Source: Streptomyces sp. A012304 (GTDB lineage Bacteria > Actinomycetota > Actinomycetes > Streptomycetales > Streptomycetaceae). From it: a DNA stretch of 35,049 nucleotides. The stretch is from assembly GCF_026008495.1 (NCBI RefSeq), contig NZ_BQUN01000017.1:1-35049 (forward strand). Direction: 5' to 3'. Positions within the stretch are counted from its first letter, which is position 1; each line of letters begins with the position of its first letter. The notes beneath the pieces are model-generated. The model worked only from the letters and a program-made list of their open reading frames with translations. It was not told the origin of the DNA and did no database searches. Shown here piece by piece: positions 22,831 to 31,607 of this stretch. The translations under genes were made by a program, and so were the position numbers.

Positions 22831-23337
22831 ATGGAGGCCGGCCCTCGCGACACCGCACAAGGCACTGAGCAGGCCGTCACCGAGCGTGGCGAGCCGCAGC
22901 CGGAGGAGAGCCGTCTGAGCCCGGACGGTCTGGTGGACGACACCCAGGACGGCGTGACCGCCGACGGCCCCGAGCCCGAGGAGATGTACGCCGACGGGCC
23001 CGAGGTCGAGGTGGAGCTGCGCCCGCAGCGCCGGCTGCGGATCTGGCAGCTCGCCCCCATCGTCGGGCTGGCCGCGATCGGCTCCCTGATGTTCGCCTTC
23101 CCCCTCGCCTTCGACTTCGGCGACAGCGGGGCCATGATCGCCATGCTGGGGCTGCTGATCTGCTCCTGCGCGGCCGGCTGGGGCATGATGGCCGCCCGCC
23201 GCGTGGGTTACACGTGGCCCGGCCTGCCGGCCCGCGGCTCCGGCCGCCGTCCCGACTGGCGAGTCGTCCTCGCGTACGTGGTCGTGGTCGCCGCGGTGGT
23301 GGTCCTCGCGGTGTGGCGGGTCGCCCGACTGCGCTGA
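22831..23337 (+). CDS. Small membrane protein of unknown function
   Basis: A 168-residue protein. An acidic, disordered N-terminal part of about 60 residues leads to three predicted membrane helices: IWQLAPIVGLAAIGSLMFAF, AMIAMLGLLICSCAAGWGMM and VVLAYVVVVAAVVVLAVW. I do not recognise the family. The start is uncertain: GTG at 22825 is 4 nt after GGAGG, the chosen ATG at 22831 is 10 nt after it, and GTG at 22801 has no site. It lies between miaA and dapF. Confidence 0.65.
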   Translation: MEAGPRDTAQGTEQAVTERGEPQPEESRLSPDGLVDDTQDGVTADGPEPEEMYADGPEVEVELRPQRRLRIWQLAPIVGLAAIGSLMFAFPLAFDFGDSGAMIAMLGLLICSCAAGWGMMAARRVGYTWPGLPARGSGRRPDWRVVLAYVVVVAAVVVLAVWRVARLR

Positions 23338-23497
23338 CGTCCGTCCCGCGCGCGTGCGTGCGGGGTGCGTCGCCGCACGGGTAGCGCGCGAAGCGGCGGC
23401 CGCGGTCCTGGGCGCCCTGGCGCGGGGGCGCCACCCGGGCGCCGACGGCGGCACCGGCCGTGCCTGAGGGGCCGCCGCCCGTGTCGTAGCCACCCCG

Positions 23498-23503
23498 TAC
23501 GAT
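23498..23503 (+). promoter_or_regulatory. -10 box for leaderless dapF
   Basis: TACGAT ends 6 nt before the ATG at 23510. The intervening CGAGGA could in principle be a ribosome-binding site, but it is too close to the start. Confidence 0.5.
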
Positions 23504-23509
23504 CGAGGA

Positions 23510-24379
23510 ATGAGCACGCGGATCGCCTTCCTCAAGGGGCACGGCACCGAGAACGACTTCTTGATCGTCCCGGACCCCGAGAACAGCATCGACCTCTCCC
23601 CGGCGGCCGTCGCCGCCCTGTGCGACCGTCGCGCGGGCATCGGCGGAGACGGGCTGCTGCACGTCGTGCGGTCCGCCGCGCACCCCGAGGCCAAGACCAT
23701 GGCGGCCGAGGCCGAGTGGTTCATGGACTACCGCAACGGCGACGGCTCCGTCGCCGAGATGTGCGGCAACGGCGTCCGGGTCTTCGCACGCTACCTCCAG
23801 CACGCCGGACTCGTCACCGAGGGCGACCTCGCGGTCGCCACGCGAGGGGGCGTGAAGAGCGTTCACCTCGCCAAGGACGGTGACGTGACCGTCGGCATGG
23901 GCCGGGCCCGCCTGCCCGAGGGGGACGTCACGGTGAGCGTCGGCGAGCGCAGTTGGCCCGCGCGGAACGTGAACATGGGCAATCCGCACGCCGTCGCCTT
24001 CGTCGACGACCTCGCGCACGCGGGGAACCTGCACTCCCCGCCGCCCTTCACCCCCGCCTCCGCCTACCCGGACGGCGTCAACGTCGAGTTCGTCGTCGAC
24101 CGCGGCCCCCGGCACGTCGCCCTGCGTGTGCACGAGCGCGGTTCCGGCGAGACCCGGTCCTGCGGCACGGGCGCGTGCGCCGTCGCCGTGGCGGCCGCCC
24201 GTCGGGACGGTGTCGACCCGACGGTCACCGGGACGCCGGCGACGTACACCGTGGACGTCCCCGGCGGCCGTCTGGTCATCACCGAGCGGCCGGACGGCGA
24301 GATCGAGATGACCGGGCCCGCGGTGATCGTCGCCGAGGGCGAGATCGATCCGGAGTGGCTGGAAACCATCGTTCGCTGA
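23510..24379 (+). CDS. dapF: Diaminopimelate epimerase DapF
   Basis: A 289-residue cofactor-independent racemase that converts LL- to meso-diaminopimelate for lysine and peptidoglycan synthesis. The two halves each carry one catalytic cysteine: Cys85 in EMCGNGVRVFARYL and Cys218 in SCGTGACAVAVAAA. GHGTENDFLIVPD at the N-terminus and NMGNPHAVAFVDDL are further signatures. Streptomycetes use LL-diaminopimelate in their cell wall, so here the enzyme mainly feeds lysine synthesis. It is a single gene with its own -10 box and is followed by strong hairpins before rshA. Confidence 0.94.
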   Translation: MSTRIAFLKGHGTENDFLIVPDPENSIDLSPAAVAALCDRRAGIGGDGLLHVVRSAAHPEAKTMAAEAEWFMDYRNGDGSVAEMCGNGVRVFARYLQHAGLVTEGDLAVATRGGVKSVHLAKDGDVTVGMGRARLPEGDVTVSVGERSWPARNVNMGNPHAVAFVDDLAHAGNLHSPPPFTPASAYPDGVNVEFVVDRGPRHVALRVHERGSGETRSCGTGACAVAVAAARRDGVDPTVTGTPATYTVDVPGGRLVITERPDGEIEMTGPAVIVAEGEIDPEWLETIVR

Positions 24380-24390
24380 CCCGGCGTCGG

Positions 24391-24443
24391 CTGGGCATCG
24401 CAGGCCCAATCGGCGTGTGATGCCCAGGAACGCCGCCCTGGGC
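24391..24443 (+). terminator. Mutually exclusive hairpins after dapF
   Basis: CTGGGCATC (24391-24399) pairs perfectly with GATGCCCAG (24419-24427). The right arm shares bases with GCCCAGG (24422-24428), which instead can pair with CCTGGGC (24437-24443). Only one can form at a time. The simplest reading is a dapF terminator; the alternative pairing resembles a switch. Confidence 0.5.
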
Positions 24444-24505
24444 GGGGGTCGCGAGTTCGAAAGGGCGACCCACCGCGGTTCAGGCGGCGCAAAACCGTAA
24501 ACCTC

Positions 24506-24536
24506 GAAACGGTCGCTCGAATGGGTGATCCGTTTC
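24506..24536. repeat. Inverted repeat upstream of rshA
   Basis: GAAACGG (24506-24512) and CCGTTTC (24530-24536) form a perfect 7-bp inverted repeat with 17 bp between. It lies about 40 bp upstream of the suggested rshA -10 box and could bind a regulator. Confidence 0.35.
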
Positions 24537-24577
24537 ACGCTCGGCGAGAGGCGGTCAGTCGGGCGTGGTGGGCTCGG

Positions 24578-24583
24578 TAGCAT
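24578..24583 (+). promoter_or_regulatory. Possible rshA -10 box
   Basis: TAGCAT would start transcription near 24590, leaving a leader of nearly 90 nt before the ATG at 24678. No good -35 box is seen. Confidence 0.35.
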
Positions 24584-24677
24584 CAAGCACCGGCCCGGAC
24601 GGGACGGTTGTCGGCCCCCTGGGCCGTGTCCCGCCCCGGGGCGCCCCGTCCGCCGGTCCACGCAGCCGGAGGTGCCC

Positions 24678-26834
24678 ATGAGTGCGGAGGCCACGAACCC
24701 CGCGACCGCAGGCCCGGTGGTGCCCGCCGCGTCCCGCAGGCGCAGCCGCCCCCGCATCGACCTGCGCCGTCTGGGCCGGGCCGCACTGCTCGGCCCCGCC
24801 TCCCGCGGTCGACTGCCCGACGCGATCGGCCATGTGGTCGACGCGCACCGGGCCCACCACCCCGACGCCGACCTCGAACCGCTGCGCCGCGCCTATGTGC
24901 TCGCGGAGTCCTCCCACCGGGGCCAGATGCGCAAGAGCGGCGAGCCGTACATCACGCACCCGCTCGCCGTGACGCTGATCCTCGCCGAACTCGGTGCCGA
25001 GACCACGACGTTGACGGCCTCTCTGCTCCACGACACCGTCGAGGACACCGACGTGACGCTCGATCAGGTGGGCGAGCAGTTCGGCGAGGAGGTGCGCTAC
25101 CTCGTCGACGGCGTCACGAAGCTGGAGAAGGTCGACTACGGCGCCGCCGCCGAGCCGGAGACCTTCCGCAAGATGCTCGTCGCCACCGGCAACGACGTCC
25201 GCGTGATGTCGATCAAACTCGCCGACCGGCTGCACAACATGCGCACGCTCGGCGTGATGCGCCCCGAGAAACAGGCGCGCATCGCCAAGGTGACCCGTGA
25301 CGTCCTCATCCCGCTCGCCGAACGCCTCGGAGTCCAGGCCCTCAAGACCGAACTGGAGGACCTCGTCTTCGCGATCCTCCACCCCGAGGAGTACGAGCAC
25401 ACCCGTGAGTTGATCGTCGAGAACGCCTCCCGCGACGACGACCCGCTCGCCGAGTTCGCCGAGGCCATGCGTGCCGTCCTGCGCGACGCCGACATCCAGG
25501 CCGAAGTCCTCATCCGGCCACGGCACTTCGTCTCCGTCCACCGGGTCTCCCGCAAGCGCGGCCGGCTGCGCGGCTGCGACTTCGGCCGACTGCTCGTCCT
25601 CGTCAACGAGGACGCCGACTGCTACGCGGTCCTCGGTGAACTGCACACCTGCATGACGCCGGTCGTCTCGGAGTTCAAGGACTTCATCGCCGTCCCCAAG
25701 TTCAACCTGTACCAGTCGCTGCACACCGCGGTCGCCCGGGAGGACGGCCAGGTCGCGGAAGTCCTGATCCGCACCCACCAGATGCACAAGGTCGCCGAGG
25801 CCGGCGTCGTCGCGCTCGGCAATCCCTACGCCTCCCCCTCGGACGAGCACAGCGCGGCGGGTGGCACGGCCGACGAGGAGCGCGTCGACCCGACCCGGCC
25901 CGGCTGGCTCTCCCGCCTCCTCGACTGGCAGGAGGCGGCCCCCGACCCCGACACCTTCTGGTCCACCCTGCGCGAGGACCTGGCCCAGGACCGCGAGATC
26001 ACCGTCTTCCGCCCCGACGGCGGCACCCTCGGCCTGCCCGAGGGAGCCAGCTGTGTGGACGCCGCGTACGCGCAGTACGGCGAGGACGCGCACGCCTGTA
26101 TCGGCGCCCGCGTCAACGGCCGGCTGGCGACCCTGAGCACCGTCCTGCGGGACGGCGACACCGTCCAGCTCCTGATGGGCCAGGACCCCGCCTCCGAGCC
26201 CTCCATGGAGTGGCTGGAGCACGCCCGCACCCCCGCCGCCCGCATCGCCATCCAGCGGTGGCTCGCGACCCGTCCGGGGACGCACGAGGAGGAGGCCGCG
26301 GCCCCGCCGGTCGCGGCCGAACCCCCGGTACCCGAGGGCGCCGCCCGCCCGGCGCCCCCCACCGCCGCCCGCCGCCCCAGCGCCGCGATCACCGTCGTCG
26401 ACCGTCCCGGCGCGACCGTCCGGCTCGCCGGATGCTGCACACCCGTACCGTCCGACGAGGTCACCGGCTTCGCCGTACGCGGAGGCGTGGTGACCGTGCA
26501 CCGCGTGCAGTGCGCGGCCGTGGCGCGCATGACGGACGCGGGGCGCGCGCCGATCGACGTGCGCTGGGGCGACACCACCGAATGCCGCGTCACCCTGGTC
26601 GCCGAATCGTTCGGCCGGCCCCATCTGCTGGCCGACCTCACCGAGGCGATGGCCATGGAGGGCGCCGAGATCGTCTCCGCGACCGTGGAACCCCCCAGCC
26701 AGCAGCGCGTACGCCACACGTACACCGTTCTGCTCCCCGACGCCGCCCACCTGCCCGTCCTGATGCGCGCCATGCGGAACGTGCCCGGCGTGTACGACGT
26801 GGGCCGCGCACAGGACCACGCGTCGGCCTCGTGA
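24678..26834 (+). CDS. rshA: RelA/SpoT homologue RshA, (p)ppGpp hydrolase with altered synthetase site
   Basis: A 718-residue stringent-response protein. The HD hydrolase domain is intact: Arg85 and His94 (RKSGEPYITHP), HDTVED at 118-123, and Asp183/Asn187 in ADRLHNMRT. The synthetase domain keeps YQSLHT (345-350) and Glu361 in EVLIRT. The usual RPKH...K and D-L-x-G-I-R motifs are changed: Arg282 stands for Lys, and after Asp301 the sequence is FGRLLVLV, without the conserved Arg. TGS (ITVFRPDGGTLGLPEGAS), the CCTPVP element and a C-terminal ACT domain follow. CGGAGG precedes the ATG. It looks like RshA of S. coelicolor, the second Rel homologue next to RelA. Net hydrolase activity is likely; synthesis is uncertain. 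Confidence 0.9.
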   Translation: MSAEATNPATAGPVVPAASRRRSRPRIDLRRLGRAALLGPASRGRLPDAIGHVVDAHRAHHPDADLEPLRRAYVLAESSHRGQMRKSGEPYITHPLAVTLILAELGAETTTLTASLLHDTVEDTDVTLDQVGEQFGEEVRYLVDGVTKLEKVDYGAAAEPETFRKMLVATGNDVRVMSIKLADRLHNMRTLGVMRPEKQARIAKVTRDVLIPLAERLGVQALKTELEDLVFAILHPEEYEHTRELIVENASRDDDPLAEFAEAMRAVLRDADIQAEVLIRPRHFVSVHRVSRKRGRLRGCDFGRLLVLVNEDADCYAVLGELHTCMTPVVSEFKDFIAVPKFNLYQSLHTAVAREDGQVAEVLIRTHQMHKVAEAGVVALGNPYASPSDEHSAAGGTADEERVDPTRPGWLSRLLDWQEAAPDPDTFWSTLREDLAQDREITVFRPDGGTLGLPEGASCVDAAYAQYGEDAHACIGARVNGRLATLSTVLRDGDTVQLLMGQDPASEPSMEWLEHARTPAARIAIQRWLATRPGTHEEEAAAPPVAAEPPVPEGAARPAPPTAARRPSAAITVVDRPGATVRLAGCCTPVPSDEVTGFAVRGGVVTVHRVQCAAVARMTDAGRAPIDVRWGDTTECRVTLVAESFGRPHLLADLTEAMAMEGAEIVSATVEPPSQQRVRHTYTVLLPDAAHLPVLMRAMRNVPGVYDVGRAQDHASAS

Positions 26835-26959
26835 GCCCCCTCGTGCGGCACGGGTCCGGCCCGGTGCCGTCAGCCCGCACGCGTGCGTGGGCAACCCGTT
26901 CGGGTGGGCCGGGCGCGCGTCGTCACCACGGGGTGCCCGCCCGCTGGTAGCGGTGGTGC

Positions 26960-28531
26960 ATGCTGCTCACCCCCCGCGACCAGGCCGGCCCCGACCGCGC
27001 CGGCGTCACCGGCCCGTCCCTCTCCCGCACCAAACCCCCGGTGTCCCGCAGAGACACGCGCCGCCCCCGCAACCGCCCCGCCCGCCGCCTCACCTCCGCC
27101 CTTCTCGCCTCGGCCGTCTCCGTCTGCCTCGTCGCCGCCGGCGCGCCGCCGGCCCCGCTCGGTGTCGGCGACCGCCTCTTCCCCTACCTCGGCAACCCGG
27201 GGTACGACGTGGCGTCGTACGACCTGTCCTTCACCTACTCGGGCAGCAACAGCAAACCCCTCCAGGCGGTCACCACTATCGACGGCCGGACGACGGCCCC
27301 GCTCGACCGGATCAACCTCGACTTCGCGCACGGCGAGGTCGAGTCCGTGGAGGTCGACGGGGAGCCCGCGCGCTTCGCCAGTGCCGGCGAGGATCTGGTG
27401 GTCACGCCGGAGGATCCGCTGCCCGCGGGCGAATGGACGCGCGTCACCGTCCGCCACACCAGCGACCCGGTGAGCGCCGAGGGCCGGGAGGGCGGCTGGG
27501 TGCGCACCGCCGACGGGCTCGCGATGGCCAACCAGGCCGACGCCGCCCACCTGGTGTTCCCGTGCAACGACCACCCCTCCGACAAGGCGATGTTCACCGT
27601 CCGCGTCACCGCCCCCGAGGGCTACACGGCCGTCGCCAACGGGCTGCCGGCCGGCGTCGAGAGGGCCGGCCGCACGACCACGTGGACCTACCGCACCCAG
27701 CACCCCATGGCCACCGAACTCGCCCAGGTCTCCATCGGCCGTTCCACCGTCGTGCGCCGCGTGGGACCCCATGGGCTGCCGCTGCGGGACGTCGTGCCCA
27801 CCAAGGACCGCGCGCTGCTCGAACCCTGGCTGAAGAAGACCCCCGAGCAGATCACCTGGATGGAGAGCCGGGTCGGCCCCTACCCCTTCGAGACGTACGG
27901 CCTGCTCATGGCCGACGTGAGCACCGGCTTCGAACTCGAGACGCAGACCCTGTCGTTCTTCGAGCGGGACCTGTTCACCGAGCCCGCCTACCCCAAGTGG
28001 TACATCGAGTCGATCATGATGCATGAGCTGGCCCACCAGTGGTTCGGCAACAGCGTCACCCCGCGCACCTGGTCCGACGTCTGGCTCAACGAGGGGCACG
28101 CCACCTGGTACGAGGCCCTCTACGCGCAGGGGAGAGGCGGGCGCACGCTCGACGCGCGCATGAAGGCGGCGTACGCCGCCTCCGACCGCTGGCGCGCCGC
28201 CGGCGGACCGCCCGGCACCCCCAAGCCGCCCGTGCCCGGCCAGAAGATCGGCATCTTCCGGGAGAACGTCTACGACGGCGCGGCCCTCGTGCTGTACGCC
28301 CTGCGCCAGGAGATCGGCACCCGGGCGTTCGACCAGCTGGAACGGGCCTGGGTGCGCGACCACCGGGACGCCACGGCGACCACCGCCGACTTCCAGCGCC
28401 TGGCCACCCGGATCTCCGGACGCGACCTCGCCGGCTTCTTCAAGGCATGGCTGCACGGCGAGAAGACCCCGCCGATGCCTGGCCACCCCGACTGGAAGCC
28501 CGCCGCGCCGGCCGCGGAGGCCCCCAAATAA
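26960..28531 (+). CDS. Secreted M1-family metallopeptidase
   Basis: A 523-residue aminopeptidase-like protein. An Arg-rich N-terminus and hydrophobic segment (LTSALLASAVSVCLVAAGAP) form a signal sequence, so it is exported. The beta-domain begins at YDVASYDLSFTYSG. The zinc site is HELAH (His355, Glu356, His359) with Glu378 in WLNEGHATW, exactly 18 residues on, as in M1 enzymes, and the tyrosine of ENVYDGAALVLYALR is present. The GAMEN exopeptidase motif is replaced by TGFELETQT, so specificity may differ from classical aminopeptidases. The C-terminal helical domain is shorter than in full M1 enzymes. The start has an ATG without a clear ribosome-binding site. Followed by hflX on the same strand. 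Confidence 0.88.
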   Translation: MLLTPRDQAGPDRAGVTGPSLSRTKPPVSRRDTRRPRNRPARRLTSALLASAVSVCLVAAGAPPAPLGVGDRLFPYLGNPGYDVASYDLSFTYSGSNSKPLQAVTTIDGRTTAPLDRINLDFAHGEVESVEVDGEPARFASAGEDLVVTPEDPLPAGEWTRVTVRHTSDPVSAEGREGGWVRTADGLAMANQADAAHLVFPCNDHPSDKAMFTVRVTAPEGYTAVANGLPAGVERAGRTTTWTYRTQHPMATELAQVSIGRSTVVRRVGPHGLPLRDVVPTKDRALLEPWLKKTPEQITWMESRVGPYPFETYGLLMADVSTGFELETQTLSFFERDLFTEPAYPKWYIESIMMHELAHQWFGNSVTPRTWSDVWLNEGHATWYEALYAQGRGGRTLDARMKAAYAASDRWRAAGGPPGTPKPPVPGQKIGIFRENVYDGAALVLYALRQEIGTRAFDQLERAWVRDHRDATATTADFQRLATRISGRDLAGFFKAWLHGEKTPPMPGHPDWKPAAPAAEAPK

Positions 28532-28665
28532 GGCGGTGACGAGACGGGCCGTACCGTGCGACCATCGTGAGGTCGGCGGGCCACGGGACACGGGAATCTC
28601 CCGGGGTACTCGTGCGTTGAGCACAATGACCGCCGAATCGGCATCCCCAACGACGTAAGGACCCA

Positions 28666-30159
28666 ATGACCTCCTCTTCTTCCCCTTCCCAGGACACCAA
28701 GCGCTTCGCGCACACCTACCCCGAGGGTCTTCGGGCCGATGCCCTGATGGAAGAGGACGTCGCCTGGAGCCACGAGATCGACGGAGAGCGGGACGGCGAG
28801 CAGTTCGACCGCTCCGAGCGCGCGGCCCTGCGCCGCGTCGCGGGCCTCTCCACCGAGCTCGAGGACGTCACCGAGGTCGAGTACCGTCAGCTCCGCCTGG
28901 AGCGGGTCGTGCTCGTCGGCGTCTGGACCTCGGGGACCGTGCAGGACGCGGAGAACTCCCTCGCGGAGCTCGCCGCCCTCGCGGAGACCGCGGGCGCGCT
29001 CGTGCTCGACGGCGTGATCCAGCGCCGTGACAAGCCCGACGCGGCCACCTACATCGGCTCCGGCAAGGCCGACGAGCTGCGCGACATCGTCCTCGAGACG
29101 GGCGCGGACACCGTCATCTGCGACGGTGAGCTGAGCCCGGGCCAGCTGATCCACCTCGAGGACGTCGTCAAGGTCAAGGTCATCGACCGTACGGCCCTGA
29201 TTCTGGACATCTTCGCCCAGCACGCGAAGTCCCGAGAGGGCAAGGCGCAGGTCGCGCTCGCGCAGATGCAGTACATGCTGCCGAGGCTGCGCGGCTGGGG
29301 TCAGTCGCTGTCCCGGCAGATGGGCGGCGGCAAGGGCGGCGGCCTCGCCACCCGTGGCCCCGGTGAGACCAAGATCGAGACGGACCGGCGTCGGATCCGC
29401 GAGAAGATGGCGAAGATGCGCCGGGAGATCGCGGAGATGAAGACCGGCCGCGAGATCAAGCGCCAGGAGCGCAAGCGCCACAAGGTGCCCTCCGTGGCCA
29501 TCGCCGGCTACACCAACGCCGGCAAGTCCTCGCTGCTCAACCGCCTCACCGGCGCGGGCGTGCTGGTCGAGAACGCCCTGTTCGCGACCCTCGACCCGAC
29601 CGTGCGCCGGGCCGAGACGCCGAGCGGTCGGCTGTACACCCTCGCGGACACCGTCGGCTTCGTCCGGCACCTGCCGCACCACCTGGTCGAGGCGTTCCGC
29701 TCCACCATGGAGGAGGTCGGCGAGTCCGACCTGATCCTGCACGTGGTGGACGGCTCGCACCCGAACCCGGAGGAGCAGCTGGCCGCCGTACGCGAGGTGA
29801 TCCGGGACGTCGGCGCCACCGAGGTGCCCGAGATCGTCGTGATCAACAAGGCGGACGCGGCCGACCCGCTGACGCTTCAGCGGCTGCTGCGGATCGAGAA
29901 GCGTTCCATCGCCGTCTCGGCCCGCAACGGCCAGGGCATCGACGAGCTGCTCGCGCTCATCGACGACGAGCTGCCGCGTCCCTCGGTCGAGATCGAGGCG
30001 CTCGTGCCGTACACGCACGGCAAGCTGGTCGCCCGTGCCCACACCGAGGGCGAGGTGATCTCCGCGGAGCACACGGCGGAGGGCACCCTGCTGAAGGCGC
30101 GGGTGCACGAGGAGCTGGCGGCGGATCTCGCGCCGTACGCCCCGGCGTCGCTCGCCTGA
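28666..30159 (+). CDS. hflX: Ribosome-associated GTPase HflX
   Basis: A 497-residue GTPase that binds and splits stalled ribosomes under heat or antibiotic stress. The N-terminal HflX domain contains ATYIGSGKADELRDIV and GELSPGQLIHLEDVVKVKVI. A Lys/Arg-rich linker with GGGKGGGLATRGPGETKIE is characteristic. The G domain shows G1 GYTNAGKS (from residue 281), G2/switch ENALFATLDPT, G3 DTVGF and G4 NKAD. The N-terminal about 60 residues are longer than in E. coli, as usual in actinobacteria. AAGGA precedes the ATG. A 17-bp terminator hairpin follows the gene. Confidence 0.94.
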   Translation: MTSSSSPSQDTKRFAHTYPEGLRADALMEEDVAWSHEIDGERDGEQFDRSERAALRRVAGLSTELEDVTEVEYRQLRLERVVLVGVWTSGTVQDAENSLAELAALAETAGALVLDGVIQRRDKPDAATYIGSGKADELRDIVLETGADTVICDGELSPGQLIHLEDVVKVKVIDRTALILDIFAQHAKSREGKAQVALAQMQYMLPRLRGWGQSLSRQMGGGKGGGLATRGPGETKIETDRRRIREKMAKMRREIAEMKTGREIKRQERKRHKVPSVAIAGYTNAGKSSLLNRLTGAGVLVENALFATLDPTVRRAETPSGRLYTLADTVGFVRHLPHHLVEAFRSTMEEVGESDLILHVVDGSHPNPEEQLAAVREVIRDVGATEVPEIVVINKADAADPLTLQRLLRIEKRSIAVSARNGQGIDELLALIDDELPRPSVEIEALVPYTHGKLVARAHTEGEVISAEHTAEGTLLKARVHEELAADLAPYAPASLA

Positions 30160-30171
30160 CGTCCACAGCGC

Positions 30172-30210
30172 GAAGGCCCGCCCCCTGCTCGGTGCAGGGG
30201 GCGGGCCTTC
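30172..30210. terminator. Bidirectional terminator between hflX and serine protease
   Basis: GAAGGCCCGCCCCCTGC (30172-30188) pairs perfectly over 17 bp with GCAGGGGGCGGGCCTTC (30194-30210) around a 5-nt loop. It lies between two converging genes, 12-13 bp from each stop. Confidence 0.92.
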
Positions 30211-30223
30211 GGTCGCTCACGGC

Positions 30224-31432
30224 TCACTGACCGCCGTAGGTCTTGCTCATGTTGTCGTAGATCGCCTTGGCCTCCGGGCCGAGCTGCGGGCCCGCCAGCC
30301 AGGTGTTGTCGGTCGGGCCGATCGAGGTGTTGGAGACCAGCTTGGTCTTGCCGTCCACCATCCGGAACCAGCCGCCGCCGGACGAACCGCCGGTCATGGT
30401 GCAGCCGATCCGGTACATCGTCGGCAGGGACGGGCTCAGCGACAGCCGCCCGGGCCGGTCGATGCACTTGAACATCTTCAGCCCGTTGTACGGCGGCGCC
30501 GCCGGGTAGCCCCAGGCGCCCATCGCGTCGACCGCGGTCGTGGCCGGTGCCGAGAAGTCGACGTCCAGCGCCCCGCCGAGGGTCTCCTCCAGCGACTTGG
30601 AGCCCTGCTCCGGCGTCACGTGCAGCACCGCGTAGTCGTACGGGGCACCCGCGCCGCCGCTGTCCGAGCCGCCCGTGATCCACTGGTTGGAGGTCGACGC
30701 CCAGTCGGCCCACCAGTTGCCGTAGGGCGCGATCTCCGAGGCGGTCGCGGAGCCCAGCTGCGCCTCGGTCTTGCCGAGGTCGTTGTAGGCCGGGACGAAG
30801 ACGATGTTGCGGTACCAGCCGCCCGCACCGCCGGCGTGCACACAGTGACCGGCCGTCCAGACCAGGTTGGACTTGCCCGGGTGGTTCACGTCCGAGATGA
30901 CGGTGCCCGAGCAGACCGCCGTGCCCTCGGGGGTGTCGAAGAAGACCTTGCCGACCGGGGCCGCGTTCTTGTGGTACGGCGTCTTCTCGGCCTCCGCCTC
31001 CACGGGCGCCGGCTCAGGGTCGCTCACGCCCTGGTCGGCGGCGGTGTCCTTGGTGGTGACCGTCTTGTTGGCCTCCTTCGCGGACCGCATCCGCTCCGGC
31101 TTCCACAGGCCCTCGATGACCGGGTTGACGAAGTCCTTGGCGGCGCTGAGCCACTTGTCCTTGTCCCAGTCCTTCCAGCCGCCGTTCGCCCAGTCGTCGA
31201 CGTCGATGCCGTGCTCCTTGAGCTTGTCGGCGATGTTCGACGGGACCTTCACCTTGCCGTCGCCGGTGTCGGCGGCGGCCTGGGAGGCCGTGGCGGAGGC
31301 GTCGGCCTTGTCGTCGGCCGAGCCCTCACAGGCGGTCGCGGTCAGTGCCAGGGCCGCGACGAGCCCGGTGACGGCGAGGAGATTCTGCCGTCGGCCGCGA
31401 CCGCGCGCGACAGACGTACGTATGGAACGCAT
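30224..31432 (-). CDS. Lipoprotein trypsin-like serine protease (copy 1)
   Basis: A 402-residue exported protease. The signal peptide ends in the lipobox LTATAC (Cys35). An N-terminal module (about 60-115) has LKEHGIDVDDW and GWKDWDKDKW. The chymotrypsin-fold domain carries His196 (VWTAGHCVH), Asp266 (YDYAVLHV) and Ser351 in TGGSSGGGW, where Ser replaces the Asp normally before the catalytic Ser. Two further Cys (CSGTV and IGCTMTGG) could form a disulfide. The ATG at 31432 is preferred over one 36 bp earlier because it directly precedes the Arg-rich signal peptide and has GGGGGA upstream. It is a tandem paralogue of the next gene. It likely acts on extracellular proteins near the membrane; substrate unknown. 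Confidence 0.88.
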   Translation of the reverse strand: MRSIRTSVARGRGRRQNLLAVTGLVAALALTATACEGSADDKADASATASQAAADTGDGKVKVPSNIADKLKEHGIDVDDWANGGWKDWDKDKWLSAAKDFVNPVIEGLWKPERMRSAKEANKTVTTKDTAADQGVSDPEPAPVEAEAEKTPYHKNAAPVGKVFFDTPEGTAVCSGTVISDVNHPGKSNLVWTAGHCVHAGGAGGWYRNIVFVPAYNDLGKTEAQLGSATASEIAPYGNWWADWASTSNQWITGGSDSGGAGAPYDYAVLHVTPEQGSKSLEETLGGALDVDFSAPATTAVDAMGAWGYPAAPPYNGLKMFKCIDRPGRLSLSPSLPTMYRIGCTMTGGSSGGGWFRMVDGKTKLVSNTSIGPTDNTWLAGPQLGPEAKAIYDNMSKTYGGQ

Positions 31433-31561
31433 GCTGCGATGTCCCCCGTTGGAACGCGTGAATGTCATGTGCTTGTCAGTTCAAGGTGGTGTCCTCGCGG
31501 CTGTCCGTAGGGGACCGCCGCAGGCAACACCTCACTATGCCCGTGGAGTTCGGGATGAACA

Positions 31562-31601
31562 GCGGTGGGGTGGTGAAGGTTCACGGTAGACGCCCCACCG
31601 C
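31562..31601 (-). terminator. Terminator of the second protease gene
   Basis: GCGGTGGGG (31562-31570) pairs perfectly with CCCCACCGC (31593-31601). Inside it GTGAA-GG-TTCAC is a second, smaller palindrome. It lies just past the stop of the protease gene ending at 31608, so each protease appears to have its own transcript. Confidence 0.75.
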
Positions 31602-31607
31602 GAGGGA

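Noticed and set aside
24555..26894. 779-codon open frame antisense to rshA
   Set aside because: Extreme GC at third positions of the real gene keeps the opposite frame open. The translation is low-complexity Gly/Val/Asp/Arg with no family motifs, while the plus strand encodes a complete RelA/SpoT protein.
26870..28666. 598-codon antisense frame over the M1 peptidase
   Set aside because: Gly/Val/Arg-rich with no domain, opposite a gene with a complete HEXXH-X18-E zinc site.
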